Below are positions 32,415-40,637 of a DNA stretch of 64,000 nt, one piece after another. Positions within the stretch are counted from its first letter, which is position 1; each line of letters starts with the position of its first letter. Below the pieces are notes generated by a model. The model saw nothing but the letters and a program-made list of their open reading frames with translations. It had not been told where the DNA came from and made no database searches. The stretch lies in the NCBI RefSeq assembly GCF_026672545.1, contig NZ_JAPPRJ010000002.1, forward strand, positions 1,162,201 through 1,226,200, in the 5' to 3' direction. The stretch comes from Rhizobium sp. SL86. Its GTDB lineage: Bacteria; Pseudomonadota; Alphaproteobacteria; Rhizobiales; Rhizobiaceae. Made by a program: the position numbers and the translations under genes.

Positions 32415-34013
32415 ATGGCACAAAAAGAGCAATATGTACTTTCCATCGATCTTGGAACCAGTGGCTGCAAGGTCGGCCTGGTATCGCTGACCGGCAACGT
32501 GGTTGCCTGGGCGTTTCGCCCGGTACAACTGATCGTGGTCGACAGCATCGGTGCGGAACAGCGGCCACAGGATTGGTGGACCGCCTTCATCGAGGCCGCC
32601 CGCGAGGTTCTTGGCCTCGGCATCGTGTCGCGTTCGGATATCGTGGCGATATGCTCGTCCACACAGGGCGAAGGCACGGTTCCTGTCGACCGCAATGGCG
32701 AGAGCCTGATGAATGCGATCCTGTGGCTGGACATGCGCGGCGCGCGTCACCTGAAGCAGGAGATGCGGGGCGCGTTGAAGGTTGCCGGTTACGATGCAAT
32801 CAAGCTGCAGAAATGGCTTCGCCTGTGTGGCGGCGCCCCTGCCCTTTCCGGCAAGGATCCCGCAGGCCACATGCTGCTCATCCGTGACGCGTTTCCGGAT
32901 ATCTATCAGCGCACCTACAAGTTCCTCAACGTCCTCGATTACTTCAATCTTCGTCTTACCGGTCGCTTCTGCGCCACGCAGGATTCCATCCTGACCTCCT
33001 GGGTGACGGACAACCGCGATCCGGACGATATTCGTTATGACGAAAGCCTGATCGCCATCAGCGGTATCGACCGCGACAAGTTTCCGGACCTCGTACGCTG
33101 CACCGATGTGATCGGCACCATCCTGCCGGATGTGTCCGAGGCGTTGGGCCTTTCACCGAAGACCCCCGTGGTGGCGGGTGCGATCGACAATACAGCGGCT
33201 GCAATCGGAGCCGGCACGATCGACGACTTCGACTGCCACCTCTATGTCGGGTCCTCATCCTGGATTGCCGCGCATGTCCCGTTCAAACGCACGAGCGTGC
33301 TCGACCAGATCGGCTCGATCCCTTGCGCCGTTCCTTCCCGCTACCTGATGGTCGCACTGCAATCGAGTGGAGCAAACAACATCGCCTTCCTGAAGGACCG
33401 CATCGTCTTCCACGACGACGGGCTGGTGCGGGGGGAACCGTCCGTCGATACCTATCGCGTGCTCGACGAGATCGCCGCCCGTCAGCCCATGGGCGCGGAT
33501 GGCGCGCTCTATCTGCCATGGCTGTTCGGCGAGCGATGCCCGGTGGATGACCAGTCGCTGCGAGCGGGCATCTTCAACCTCAGCATGGACCATAACCGCG
33601 AAACCATCGTTCGCGCCGTCTTTGAAGGCGTTGCGCTGAACACGCGATGGATGATGAAGCCGATCCAGAAGTTCATGCGCCACAGGCCGCAGGCCATCAC
33701 CATGATTGGCGGCGGCGCATTGTCGAACGCCTGGTGCCGCATTTATGCGGACGTGCTGAACGTGCCCATTCGCCAGCCGCACGAACCGATGAAGGCAAAT
33801 GCGCGCGGAGCGGCCTTCATCGGCGCCCACGGGCTTGGCCTGATGCGGCTTGATGAAGCCGTGCGCCATGTGAAGATCGAGCGGACCTACGAGCCTTCGC
33901 CAGCCGCCACGCGCTTTTATGACGAACGCTTCGGCATCTTCACCGAACTGCACCGCAGGCTGGCTCCGCTCTATCAGAAACTCAACGGCTCGAAGGGCAG
34001 GAAGAATGACTAG
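32415..34013 (+). CDS. FGGY-family carbohydrate kinase
   Basis: A 532-residue sugar or polyol kinase related to xylulokinase and glycerol kinase. The N-terminal phosphate loop is LSIDLGTSGCKVGLVS. The catalytic Asp lies in VVAGAIDNTAAAIGAG (about residue 257) and the adenine-binding loop in MIGGGALSNAWCRIYADVL. Substrate residues cannot be assigned by eye. Its end overlaps the class II aldolase by eight bases, the classic order phosphorylate then cleave, as in fuculose or ribulose-phosphate pathways. No isomerase lies nearby, so the substrate may be a ketose or polyol already, or be supplied by one of the reductases downstream. Confidence 0.88.
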   Translation: MAQKEQYVLSIDLGTSGCKVGLVSLTGNVVAWAFRPVQLIVVDSIGAEQRPQDWWTAFIEAAREVLGLGIVSRSDIVAICSSTQGEGTVPVDRNGESLMNAILWLDMRGARHLKQEMRGALKVAGYDAIKLQKWLRLCGGAPALSGKDPAGHMLLIRDAFPDIYQRTYKFLNVLDYFNLRLTGRFCATQDSILTSWVTDNRDPDDIRYDESLIAISGIDRDKFPDLVRCTDVIGTILPDVSEALGLSPKTPVVAGAIDNTAAAIGAGTIDDFDCHLYVGSSSWIAAHVPFKRTSVLDQIGSIPCAVPSRYLMVALQSSGANNIAFLKDRIVFHDDGLVRGEPSVDTYRVLDEIAARQPMGADGALYLPWLFGERCPVDDQSLRAGIFNLSMDHNRETIVRAVFEGVALNTRWMMKPIQKFMRHRPQAITMIGGGALSNAWCRIYADVLNVPIRQPHEPMKANARGAAFIGAHGLGLMRLDEAVRHVKIERTYEPSPAATRFYDERFGIFTELHRRLAPLYQKLNGSKGRKND

Positions 34014-34659
34014 GTTCACAACCGTCCGCCAGGAGATCGTCGATATGTGCCGATATCTCTCGGACCACGGCTATTTCGCTGGAACCGGCGGCAATATCGG
34101 TGTGCGTCTGGATGACAGGCTGATGGCCGTCACACCATCGGCGACGGACTATTACACGATGGGTGCGGCCGATGTGCCGATCCTCGACATCGCGACACAG
34201 AAGGTCGTCGATGGCGAAAAGACGCCGACGGTGGAAAAGGCCCTGCATGCCGCCATGCTGCAGGCGCATCCCACCCGTCATGCCAGCATCCACACCCACC
34301 AGCCGATTGCGAGCGCCGTTGCGCTGCTGCACGAAGAACTGCCCTGGGCACCCGGCGCCGACCGCACCTCGCTTGGTCCACAGATCGCGCTTGTTCCGTA
34401 CCGGCCCTCCGGCACCGGCATGTTGGCCAAGGCCTTTGCGAAGACCATTCGTCCCGATGTCTACGCCTATCTGATGGCAAGTCACGGTGTGATCTGCGCC
34501 GCCGGCAATCTCAAGACAGCCGCCGGAATGCTGCGCCAGATCGAATTATCCGCAGCGCTTTACCTGCGCACCCTCATTCAACAACGCAGCACTCTCGACC
34601 GGCAACTCCGCACCTTTCTCCTGAATGTGCTGGACAAGTCAGAGAACAAAGGAGCCTGA
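34006..34659 (+). CDS. Class II aldolase (AraD/FucA-like)
   Basis: A 217-residue zinc aldolase or epimerase. All expected metal ligands are present: His96 and His98 (SIHTHQPIAS) and His160 (MASHGVICA). Glu77 (TVEKALHAAML) sits where the catalytic acid is usually found, and GTGGNIGVR (27-35) is the phosphate-binding region. The real start is the ATG at 34006, inside the end of the kinase gene. It probably cleaves the phosphorylated product of the kinase into a three-carbon unit and an aldehyde. One base separates it from the aminotransferase gene. A second, inactive-looking paralogue lies at 36126-36791. Confidence 0.88.
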   Translation: MTRFTTVRQEIVDMCRYLSDHGYFAGTGGNIGVRLDDRLMAVTPSATDYYTMGAADVPILDIATQKVVDGEKTPTVEKALHAAMLQAHPTRHASIHTHQPIASAVALLHEELPWAPGADRTSLGPQIALVPYRPSGTGMLAKAFAKTIRPDVYAYLMASHGVICAAGNLKTAAGMLRQIELSAALYLRTLIQQRSTLDRQLRTFLLNVLDKSENKGA

Positions 34660-34660
34660 C

Positions 34661-36124
34661 ATGAACATGGCAACCCGCACCGCCGACCCCGCACCCTACG
34701 CCATCAGTGCCTGGCCCGACAATCGCGACCTCATGGACCGGCTGAACTTGCTGCTGAAGCAGCCGCCAAAGGGTATTTCGGCCGCAAACATGCCGAAGGT
34801 TCTGGATTACTTCGAGCAGAAATGCCCGACTTCGAAAGCCTGGGCCAAGCGAGCCGCAGAGGTTATCCCAGGCGGCGTGCAGCACAATCTCGCTTTCAAC
34901 TATCCCTTCGCCATCGCCGCCGCCAAGGTCGATGGCGCCTATATGTGGGATGCCGATGGCAACCGTTATATCGACTTCCTCCAGGCCGGTGGTCCGACGC
35001 TTCTCGGGTCCAACTACCTGCCGGTCAGGCAGAAGGCCCACGAACTTCTCGATCAATGCGGCCCGGTGACAGGCCTTCTGCACGAATACGAGTTCAAGCT
35101 GGCCGAAATCATCCGCCAGCACATGCCGGGCGTCGAAATGTTCCGCATGCTGGGCTCCGGCACGGAAGCCTGCATGGGCGCGATCCGCTTGGCGCGCGCC
35201 TATACCGGCAAGAAGTGGGTCATCAAGGTTGGGGGTGATTATCACGGCTGGAGCGACCAGATGGTCTACGGCATGCGTGTACCCGGCACCGGACGGCGTG
35301 AGGCAACCGGAATTCCGAAGGGTGTGACGGGTTACACCCAGGAAGTCTTCCCCAACGAGCTTGGCACGCTGCGTCGCAAGCTGATGCTGAACCGCATCCG
35401 TGGCGGAACCGCGGCGGTCATCGTGGAACCGCTCGGCCCGGAAAGCGGGACCCGTCCCGTGACGCCCGAATACAACCGCGAAGTCCGCAAGCTGTGCGAC
35501 GAGTTCGGCGCATTGCTGATCTTCGATGAGGTCGTCACCGGCTTCCGGGTCGGCATGGGCGGAGCCCAGGGCTATTTCAACGTCAATCCGGATATCACCG
35601 TGTTCGGCAAGTGCCTGACCGGCGGCTATCTGATGGCGGGCGGCATCGGCGGACGCAAGGAGGTGATGATGACGCTGGTCGGCGGTATCGGCACATCCAG
35701 CAAACGCGCCTTCGTTGGCGGTACGCTTTCGGCCAATCCACTCTCCTGCGTTGCCGGTTACTATGCGATCGAGGAAATGGCGCGCACCAATGCGCCGGTG
35801 ATCGCCGGTCGCGCCGGGGATCGCCTTGCCCGCGGATTGAAGGAGATCATGAACCGCCGCGGGCTGCCCTATGTGGTCTACAACATGGGATCGATCGTCC
35901 ATCTCCAGACGTCGGCAGTCTTGCTGATGAGCATGCGCAACCCGATCAAGCTGATGCGTGAGGCCAATGCCCGCAAACATCTGATGGAGGAAATGGGCGC
36001 CGCCTATCTGGCGCATGGGCTGCTGACGCTGGCCGGAAGCCGCATCTATACAAGCATGGCAGATACCGACGAGGTGATCGACGATGCGCTCGACCGCTTC
36101 GACACCGTTTTCGGGTTGGTCTGA
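34661..36124 (+). CDS. Class III aminotransferase (glutamate-1-semialdehyde aminomutase-like)
   Basis: A 487-residue PLP enzyme. PLP contacts are clear: GSGTEA (166-171), YHGW (194-197), Asp289 in IFDEVVTGFR and the Schiff-base Lys317 in FGKCLTGG. The fold group includes glutamate-1-semialdehyde aminomutase and omega-transaminases. The 60-residue N-terminal extension and catabolic context rule against a haem-synthesis role. ATG 34661 follows AAAGGAGCCTGAC. Placed between the two aldolase-family genes, it may act on an amino-aldehyde or keto product of aldol cleavage. Confidence 0.87.
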   Translation: MNMATRTADPAPYAISAWPDNRDLMDRLNLLLKQPPKGISAANMPKVLDYFEQKCPTSKAWAKRAAEVIPGGVQHNLAFNYPFAIAAAKVDGAYMWDADGNRYIDFLQAGGPTLLGSNYLPVRQKAHELLDQCGPVTGLLHEYEFKLAEIIRQHMPGVEMFRMLGSGTEACMGAIRLARAYTGKKWVIKVGGDYHGWSDQMVYGMRVPGTGRREATGIPKGVTGYTQEVFPNELGTLRRKLMLNRIRGGTAAVIVEPLGPESGTRPVTPEYNREVRKLCDEFGALLIFDEVVTGFRVGMGGAQGYFNVNPDITVFGKCLTGGYLMAGGIGGRKEVMMTLVGGIGTSSKRAFVGGTLSANPLSCVAGYYAIEEMARTNAPVIAGRAGDRLARGLKEIMNRRGLPYVVYNMGSIVHLQTSAVLLMSMRNPIKLMREANARKHLMEEMGAAYLAHGLLTLAGSRIYTSMADTDEVIDDALDRFDTVFGLV

Positions 36125-36125
36125 C

Positions 36126-36791
36126 ATGACGGCGCCAATCTTCAAGTTATCCAGGTCCTCCATCGAGCAGCAGCTGGCGCTTGCCGCGGCCCGCCTTGCG
36201 GGCAAGGGTCTGCTGAAGCCGGGCGACCGGCTTTCGCAGCGCATCCCCGAGCAGAACGCCTTCGTGCGGGTCAGCATCACGGCCGGACGTGATGTGCCCG
36301 GCGAGTTCGAGTGGTTCAAGCTTTCCGACAGCGACGCCGACCTGCACCACCGGATCTACAAGGCGCGCCCGGATGTCGGCGCAATCGCCGCCGGGCGCCC
36401 CACCTGGAGCTCATGGCTCTCGCGCATCGACCTCAGCATGCCGGCGATCTTCGACGAGCAGATCCGCCACCTGGGGCTGGAGGCCAAACGGGTCGGCATG
36501 TCGGCGCATGACGCGGCGCCGATTGCTGCGCTCTCGACCGGTGCCAATGCCTATTGCCTCGATGACGTCGTGCTCTGCTTCGGCATGGGGCTGGAACGGC
36601 TGCTGCTCAACATCGAGATTCTCGAGAAATGCGCCGAATGCTTTGTCCTGGCGCATAGCACCGGCGCCCGGGTGAGACGCATTCCCTGGCTCATCCGCTA
36701 TATCGCCAATGGGAGGCTGCGCAAGGACCAGAAGGAGGCGACCGAACGGCATCTGCGCGGCGAGCGGTCAATCCTGAAGGCTGGCTACTGA
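36126..36791 (+). CDS. Class II aldolase-like protein lacking metal ligands
   Basis: A 221-residue protein with the aldolase II pattern but no active site. Where the active paralogue has the His-x-His motif, this one reads AAGRPTWSSWLSRID (88-102); where it has Ser-His-Gly it reads LCFGMG (150-155). All three zinc His are missing, and the GGN phosphate loop is not recognisable (LSQRIPEQNAFVRVS). The frame is intact, one base after the aminotransferase stop and in the same operon, so it is maintained rather than decaying. It could be a partner subunit of the active aldolase or a sugar-phosphate-binding protein. Confidence 0.75.
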   Translation: MTAPIFKLSRSSIEQQLALAAARLAGKGLLKPGDRLSQRIPEQNAFVRVSITAGRDVPGEFEWFKLSDSDADLHHRIYKARPDVGAIAAGRPTWSSWLSRIDLSMPAIFDEQIRHLGLEAKRVGMSAHDAAPIAALSTGANAYCLDDVVLCFGMGLERLLLNIEILEKCAECFVLAHSTGARVRRIPWLIRYIANGRLRKDQKEATERHLRGERSILKAGY

Positions 36792-36868
36792 CAAAAGCCG
36801 GACGGCGCGCCCGTCCATGCAAGATGGCAATTGGTGGCTGTGCGCCAAGCGAACGAAAGGGTGTTTCG

Positions 36869-37921
36869 ATGCAGGAAACCGTGCTCGTGACCGGCGGAAG
36901 CGGCTTTGTCGCCAGCCATCTCGTCTTGCAATTGCTGGACGCGGGGGCCAGGGTGCATACGACAGTCAGAAACCTTCGCAATACGGCCAAGATCCGCCCC
37001 CTTGCCGACATGGGCGCGCGGTATCCGGGTCGCCTCCATCTGTTCGAAGCCGATCTGCTGCAGGATGGCGCCTTCGATGCCGCGATGAGCGGCTGCGAAA
37101 TCGTCTTTCACGTCGCCTCGCCATTCAAGCTGCCGGAAAAGATCAGGAACGGCCAGACGGAGATGGTCGAGCCGGCACTTCGCGGCACCCATAACGTGCT
37201 TGGCAGCATCGAACGGACCCCAAGCGTTCGCCGCGTCGTCATGACATCGACGATAGGGGCGATTTTCGGCGATTACGCGGATGTCCGCCGGATGAAGAAC
37301 AACACGGTGGCCGAGGAGTATTTCAATAGCTCCAGCACAGTGCTCAACAATCCCTATCACTACTCGAAGGTTCTCGCGGAAAAGGCTGCATGGGCCAAGG
37401 TCCGTGAACAGGATCGCTGGAGCCTCGTGACCATCAATCCCAGCATGATCCTCGGCCCCTCGCTGACACCGGCCTCGGAATCGGGATCGCTGTTTTTGCT
37501 CGACGAGATGTTCAAAGGCTATTTTTTCTACGGGATGCCGGATCTGAGCCTCGCTTGCGTCGATGTTCGCGACGTCGCGGCCGCCCATATTCGCGCGGCT
37601 GAGAATCCAGCTGCCAGAGGTCGCTACATCGTTTCGGAGGCTCATACCCGGACCTTCCTCGAGATTGCCACCGTCGCAAGGCGTATCCATCCCAGGCCCT
37701 ATCTTCTGCCGACCTGGCAGATCCCGAATGCTCTTGTCCGGCTGCTGGGACCGCTGTTCGGCCTGACGCAGTCTTACATGAGCAATCATCTCGGCATCCG
37801 TTTTGCTCTCGACAACCATCGCAGCCGCGACGAGCTCGGCATCGTCTACAGGCCGTTTGCGGAAACGATCGCCGATCACTACCGGTCCTGGGAAAGCCAG
37901 CGGTTGCTGTCGAAGGTTTGA
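36869..37921 (+). CDS. NAD(P)-dependent epimerase/reductase (dihydroflavonol/cinnamoyl-CoA reductase-like)
   Basis: A 350-residue extended short-chain dehydrogenase. N-terminal cofactor loop VLVTGGSGFVASHLV, then CEIVFHVASPFKLPEK, RVVMTSTIGAIFG with the catalytic Ser/Thr and NPYHYSKVLAEKAAW with Tyr-x3-Lys. This pattern matches plant dihydroflavonol reductase, cinnamoyl-CoA reductase and bacterial relatives that reduce hydroxy-ketones or aldehydes. The frame is open to 36824 but ATG 36869 gives the normal N-terminus. It follows the aldolase-like gene after 77 bases and is probably in the same operon. Confidence 0.83.
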   Translation: MQETVLVTGGSGFVASHLVLQLLDAGARVHTTVRNLRNTAKIRPLADMGARYPGRLHLFEADLLQDGAFDAAMSGCEIVFHVASPFKLPEKIRNGQTEMVEPALRGTHNVLGSIERTPSVRRVVMTSTIGAIFGDYADVRRMKNNTVAEEYFNSSSTVLNNPYHYSKVLAEKAAWAKVREQDRWSLVTINPSMILGPSLTPASESGSLFLLDEMFKGYFFYGMPDLSLACVDVRDVAAAHIRAAENPAARGRYIVSEAHTRTFLEIATVARRIHPRPYLLPTWQIPNALVRLLGPLFGLTQSYMSNHLGIRFALDNHRSRDELGIVYRPFAETIADHYRSWESQRLLSKV

Positions 37922-37934
37922 GGAGAAGACATCG

Positions 37935-38747
37935 ATGAATTTCAGCGGCAAGGTAATCCTGATCGTCGGCGCCTCCTCCGGAATGGGCCTGGTCCTGGCA
38001 AAACGGCTGGCGAGCGAGGGGGCGTTGGTCTGCGTCACCGCGCGGCGGCAGGACAAGCTCGAGGCGTTGGCCACGGAGATCGAAAGCGCCGGTGGGCGCT
38101 GCCTCGCAATCGCGGCCGATGCCACCGATGAGGTCGCAGCGGCCTCAGTGGTCGAAGCCGTGGTGGAGCGGTTCGGTCGTCTGGACATGATCTACCTGAA
38201 TGCGGGCGGCGCCCCGGCACTGGACATGCGAACGATGACCGCCGGACAGGTCAACGCCTATATGCGCTCCAATTACGACGTGGTCGTCAATTACCTGTTT
38301 CCGGCGCTCCACCAGATGGTGCGGCAGGGCGGCGGCCATGTTGGCCATACCAATTCACTGGCGGGACTGCTGGGCGTGCCGCTGCAGGGCCCCTACTGCG
38401 CCGCCAAGGCAGCCGCCATCCTGCTGATCGATACGTGTCGCATGGAGTTCAGACAGGCGGGTATCCGTTTCACCACGGTCTATCCGGGTTTCGTCGCCAC
38501 GGAGATCACGGCAAATGACGGCATGCCGGCACCATTGGAGATCTCGACGGAAAAGGCGGTCGATCACATCATCCACGCCTTGAGGGCTGAGAAGAGCGAC
38601 TACCTTTTCCCCTTCAGCATGCGCTGGATTATCCGTCTCGCGCGGCTGCTGCCGAAATCGCTGGTGCTTCGGATCCTGGAAAAGACCGTGCCCGAGAGGC
38701 CGCAGTCCCCGGCACCGCTATCCGGAACGGCCACCCAGGCGCGATAA
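37935..38747 (+). CDS. Short-chain dehydrogenase/reductase (classical SDR)
   Basis: A 270-residue oxidoreductase with cofactor loop GASSGMG (12-18), LNAGG (88-92), and the catalytic set Ser141, Tyr154 and Lys158 (GPYCAAKAA). The Arg pair at 37-38 after beta-2 (VTARRQDKL) suggests preference for NADP. The C-terminal 60 residues are basic and hydrophobic (FPFSMRWIIRLARLLPKSLV), suggesting membrane association, often seen in SDRs for hydrophobic substrates. It starts 14 bases after the previous reductase stop with AGGAGAAG upstream. Confidence 0.87.
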   Translation: MNFSGKVILIVGASSGMGLVLAKRLASEGALVCVTARRQDKLEALATEIESAGGRCLAIAADATDEVAAASVVEAVVERFGRLDMIYLNAGGAPALDMRTMTAGQVNAYMRSNYDVVVNYLFPALHQMVRQGGGHVGHTNSLAGLLGVPLQGPYCAAKAAAILLIDTCRMEFRQAGIRFTTVYPGFVATEITANDGMPAPLEISTEKAVDHIIHALRAEKSDYLFPFSMRWIIRLARLLPKSLVLRILEKTVPERPQSPAPLSGTATQAR

Positions 38748-39053
38748 CCCGCCGGGCTTACTGTCGATCGACGAACCTGATACGCGATGCTTGAGCCGGT
38801 TTTGGAGAGCGTGATCCATTGCCGATCCAACCCGTTTTTGCCGGTGCCTCAGCCAAGTCATGCTTCGCGAATGGCCGCAAATGATCCCTTTTTGTCCACC
38901 TCCCCCATTGTTGGCGTACACCTGCTCCATATTCTGGCCTTGATCAACGCGGTGGGCGTCGCGATAGACCGGTCAGGGGAAAAGCCGGCATTCCAGCAAG
39001 ACGTTCCAGCTGCGCGGTCATCTCCAAAACAAAATAAGACGGGAACACGGTAG
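38748..39053 (+). other. Gap before the FadL-like gene
   Basis: About 306 bases without a convincing gene. It probably carries a separate promoter for the outer-membrane channel gene; no clear promoter or operator could be assigned. An open frame here (38787-39053) has no recognisable protein features. Confidence 0.4.
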
Positions 39054-40229
39054 ATGAAATCCAGGACGATGTGGCGCAGTTGCGCCTTCCTGCTTGCGAG
39101 CGGCGTGGGAGGCATGACTTGCCTGCCGGCAATGGCGGGCGGCTTCTCGCGCGGCGAGGCCAATACCGACATTCTTTACAGCGATGCCCAGTTCAGCGCC
39201 GAATCCTCGGTGATTTATGTCTCACCGGACCGCAGTTATTCGAAACTGATGGGGCAATCGGTCGATGAGGGTGCCTATTCGGATTCCTTCGTGATCCCCA
39301 ATCTGACGCTTGGCATGCGCTTCAGCGACAACCTTTCCTGCGCGGTCACCTACACGAAGCCCTACGGCGGCTCTGGCACCTACAGCGAGGCGGCGCAGAA
39401 TGCCGAGCTTCTCACGGCGGCCGGCAATGGCGACCCGCTTCCCAATCCCACCAGCAGGATGAAGGTCGCCTCCGACGAATATGGTGCGACCTGCGATGTG
39501 CACCTCAATGCGGGACCCGGGCGGATCCATATCCTCGGCGGCATGTTCGTCGAGAGTTTTGTCTACCAGGAAGACACCTGGATCGGGAATGTGCGCCTGA
39601 AGGATAATGGCGAACTCGGCTACCGGGTGGGGCTTGCCTATGACATTCCCGACTATGCGTTGCGCGTGCAACTGATGTACCGGTCGCAGATCAAGCACAA
39701 GGGCGACGGTACCTTCACAGCGTCCGACCTCGGCACCTCGCTCGGCATCCCCGACACCCTGCCGGCTTATGGTTCCGGCACGCTACCACAATCCCTGAAG
39801 CTCTATGCCCAGAGCGGCGTGGCACCCGGCTGGCTCGTCTACGGCTCGGCCACCTGGACGGACTGGAGCGTGCTGCCAAGCTTCAATTACACCGTCACCG
39901 ATCTCGGGACCGCCCACAAGGTGTTCAACTACACCGACAGCTACACAGTCCAGCTGGGCGTCGGCCACGAATTTAACGAAAAATTGTCCGGCACGCTCAG
40001 CATCACCTGGGACCAGGGCGTGGGAACCGGTGCCGACATCAGCACCGACAGCTGGAGCATCGGCCTTGGCGCCCAGTACAAAACCACGATCGGTACCATC
40101 GGCGTTGGTGCCGCCCTGACCTACCTGACGGCCGGTTCGCAGCGGGTGACACAGGGCGCCACCTATGATGCCGACGCCGACGCCGACTGGGCCGTCGCTG
40201 TCGGCGCATCCTACCGGCTGGAATTCTGA
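39054..40229 (+). CDS. Outer-membrane channel, FadL/TodX-like (OMPP1 family)
   Basis: A 391-residue outer-membrane beta-barrel. It begins with a signal peptide (MKSRTMWRSCAFLLASGVGG, then MTCLPAMA) followed by GGFSRGEANTDILY, the N-terminal hatch region. Alternating strands run to a C-terminal aromatic residue in YRLEF, the barrel insertion signal. FadL-family channels admit long-chain fatty acids or hydrophobic aromatics such as toluene. In this cluster, next to a stilbene-cleaving-type oxygenase and a coniferyl-aldehyde dehydrogenase, an aromatic substrate is more likely than a fatty acid. A strong terminator follows. Confidence 0.85.
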   Translation: MKSRTMWRSCAFLLASGVGGMTCLPAMAGGFSRGEANTDILYSDAQFSAESSVIYVSPDRSYSKLMGQSVDEGAYSDSFVIPNLTLGMRFSDNLSCAVTYTKPYGGSGTYSEAAQNAELLTAAGNGDPLPNPTSRMKVASDEYGATCDVHLNAGPGRIHILGGMFVESFVYQEDTWIGNVRLKDNGELGYRVGLAYDIPDYALRVQLMYRSQIKHKGDGTFTASDLGTSLGIPDTLPAYGSGTLPQSLKLYAQSGVAPGWLVYGSATWTDWSVLPSFNYTVTDLGTAHKVFNYTDSYTVQLGVGHEFNEKLSGTLSITWDQGVGTGADISTDSWSIGLGAQYKTTIGTIGVGAALTYLTAGSQRVTQGATYDADADADWAVAVGASYRLEF

Positions 40230-40250
40230 CGCCGGCCGGGTCATCTTTGG

Positions 40251-40290
40251 GTCATGCCGCGCAAGACCGTGCGGCATGACGGACATTTTT
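40251..40290 (+). terminator. Rho-independent terminator of the FadL-like gene
   Basis: Perfect ten-base stem GTCATGCCGC / GCGGCATGAC with a ten-base loop, then GGACATTTTT. It begins 22 bases after the stop codon. Confidence 0.8.
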
Positions 40291-40637
40291 CGCTGCGCGG
40301 ACCAGGGCCCGACAGACTGCACATCCGAGGAACACCGCGTCAGACGCGAAGGCTGGAGAGTACGTTCTGATGTCGCCGCCGCTTCCAAATACCGAATGAA
40401 GCTCAACGGCAGACACCAGCCGTCGAAGGCATGAAGACCATGGGCGCCGGTCAGGAATTTTAAGAGAAATTGTCAAGCATGGCTTCGGAAAGCCGAGAGC
40501 CAGGATCGGGCCAAGCCGGCTTGGAAGAAGACTGACGCACACGCACCCCGCCGGCGGTGCCGGCAGGGTGCGCAATTCTTGATGACGTCATCACCGGCCG
40601 CCCAGCCAAACGCTGTCAGCAGAGCGGCGGGCGCGCC
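40291..40637. other. Gap between convergent FadL-like and dioxygenase genes
   Basis: No gene seen. It holds the perfect 14-base palindrome CCAAGCCGGCTTGG (40511-40524), a short GGCTT/AAGCC hairpin (40481-40494) and the terminator at 40542-40572. Confidence 0.5.
40542..40572 (-). terminator. Terminator hairpin of the dioxygenase gene (minus strand)
   Basis: In the minus-strand RNA, CGCACCC-U-GCCGGC pairs with GCCGGC-G-GGGUGCG around a three-base loop: a 14-bp stem including one G-U pair, 66 bases after the stop. A T-rich stretch follows further on rather than directly, so termination is likely but not textbook. Confidence 0.6.

Noticed and set aside
34574..36319. A 581-codon open frame on the minus strand
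   Set aside because: It covers the aminotransferase gene in reverse. The aminotransferase has all PLP motifs; the reverse product has none.
38787..39053. An 88-codon frame in the gap before the FadL-like gene
   Set aside because: No ribosome site, no recognisable features, and composition like the surrounding non-coding DNA.
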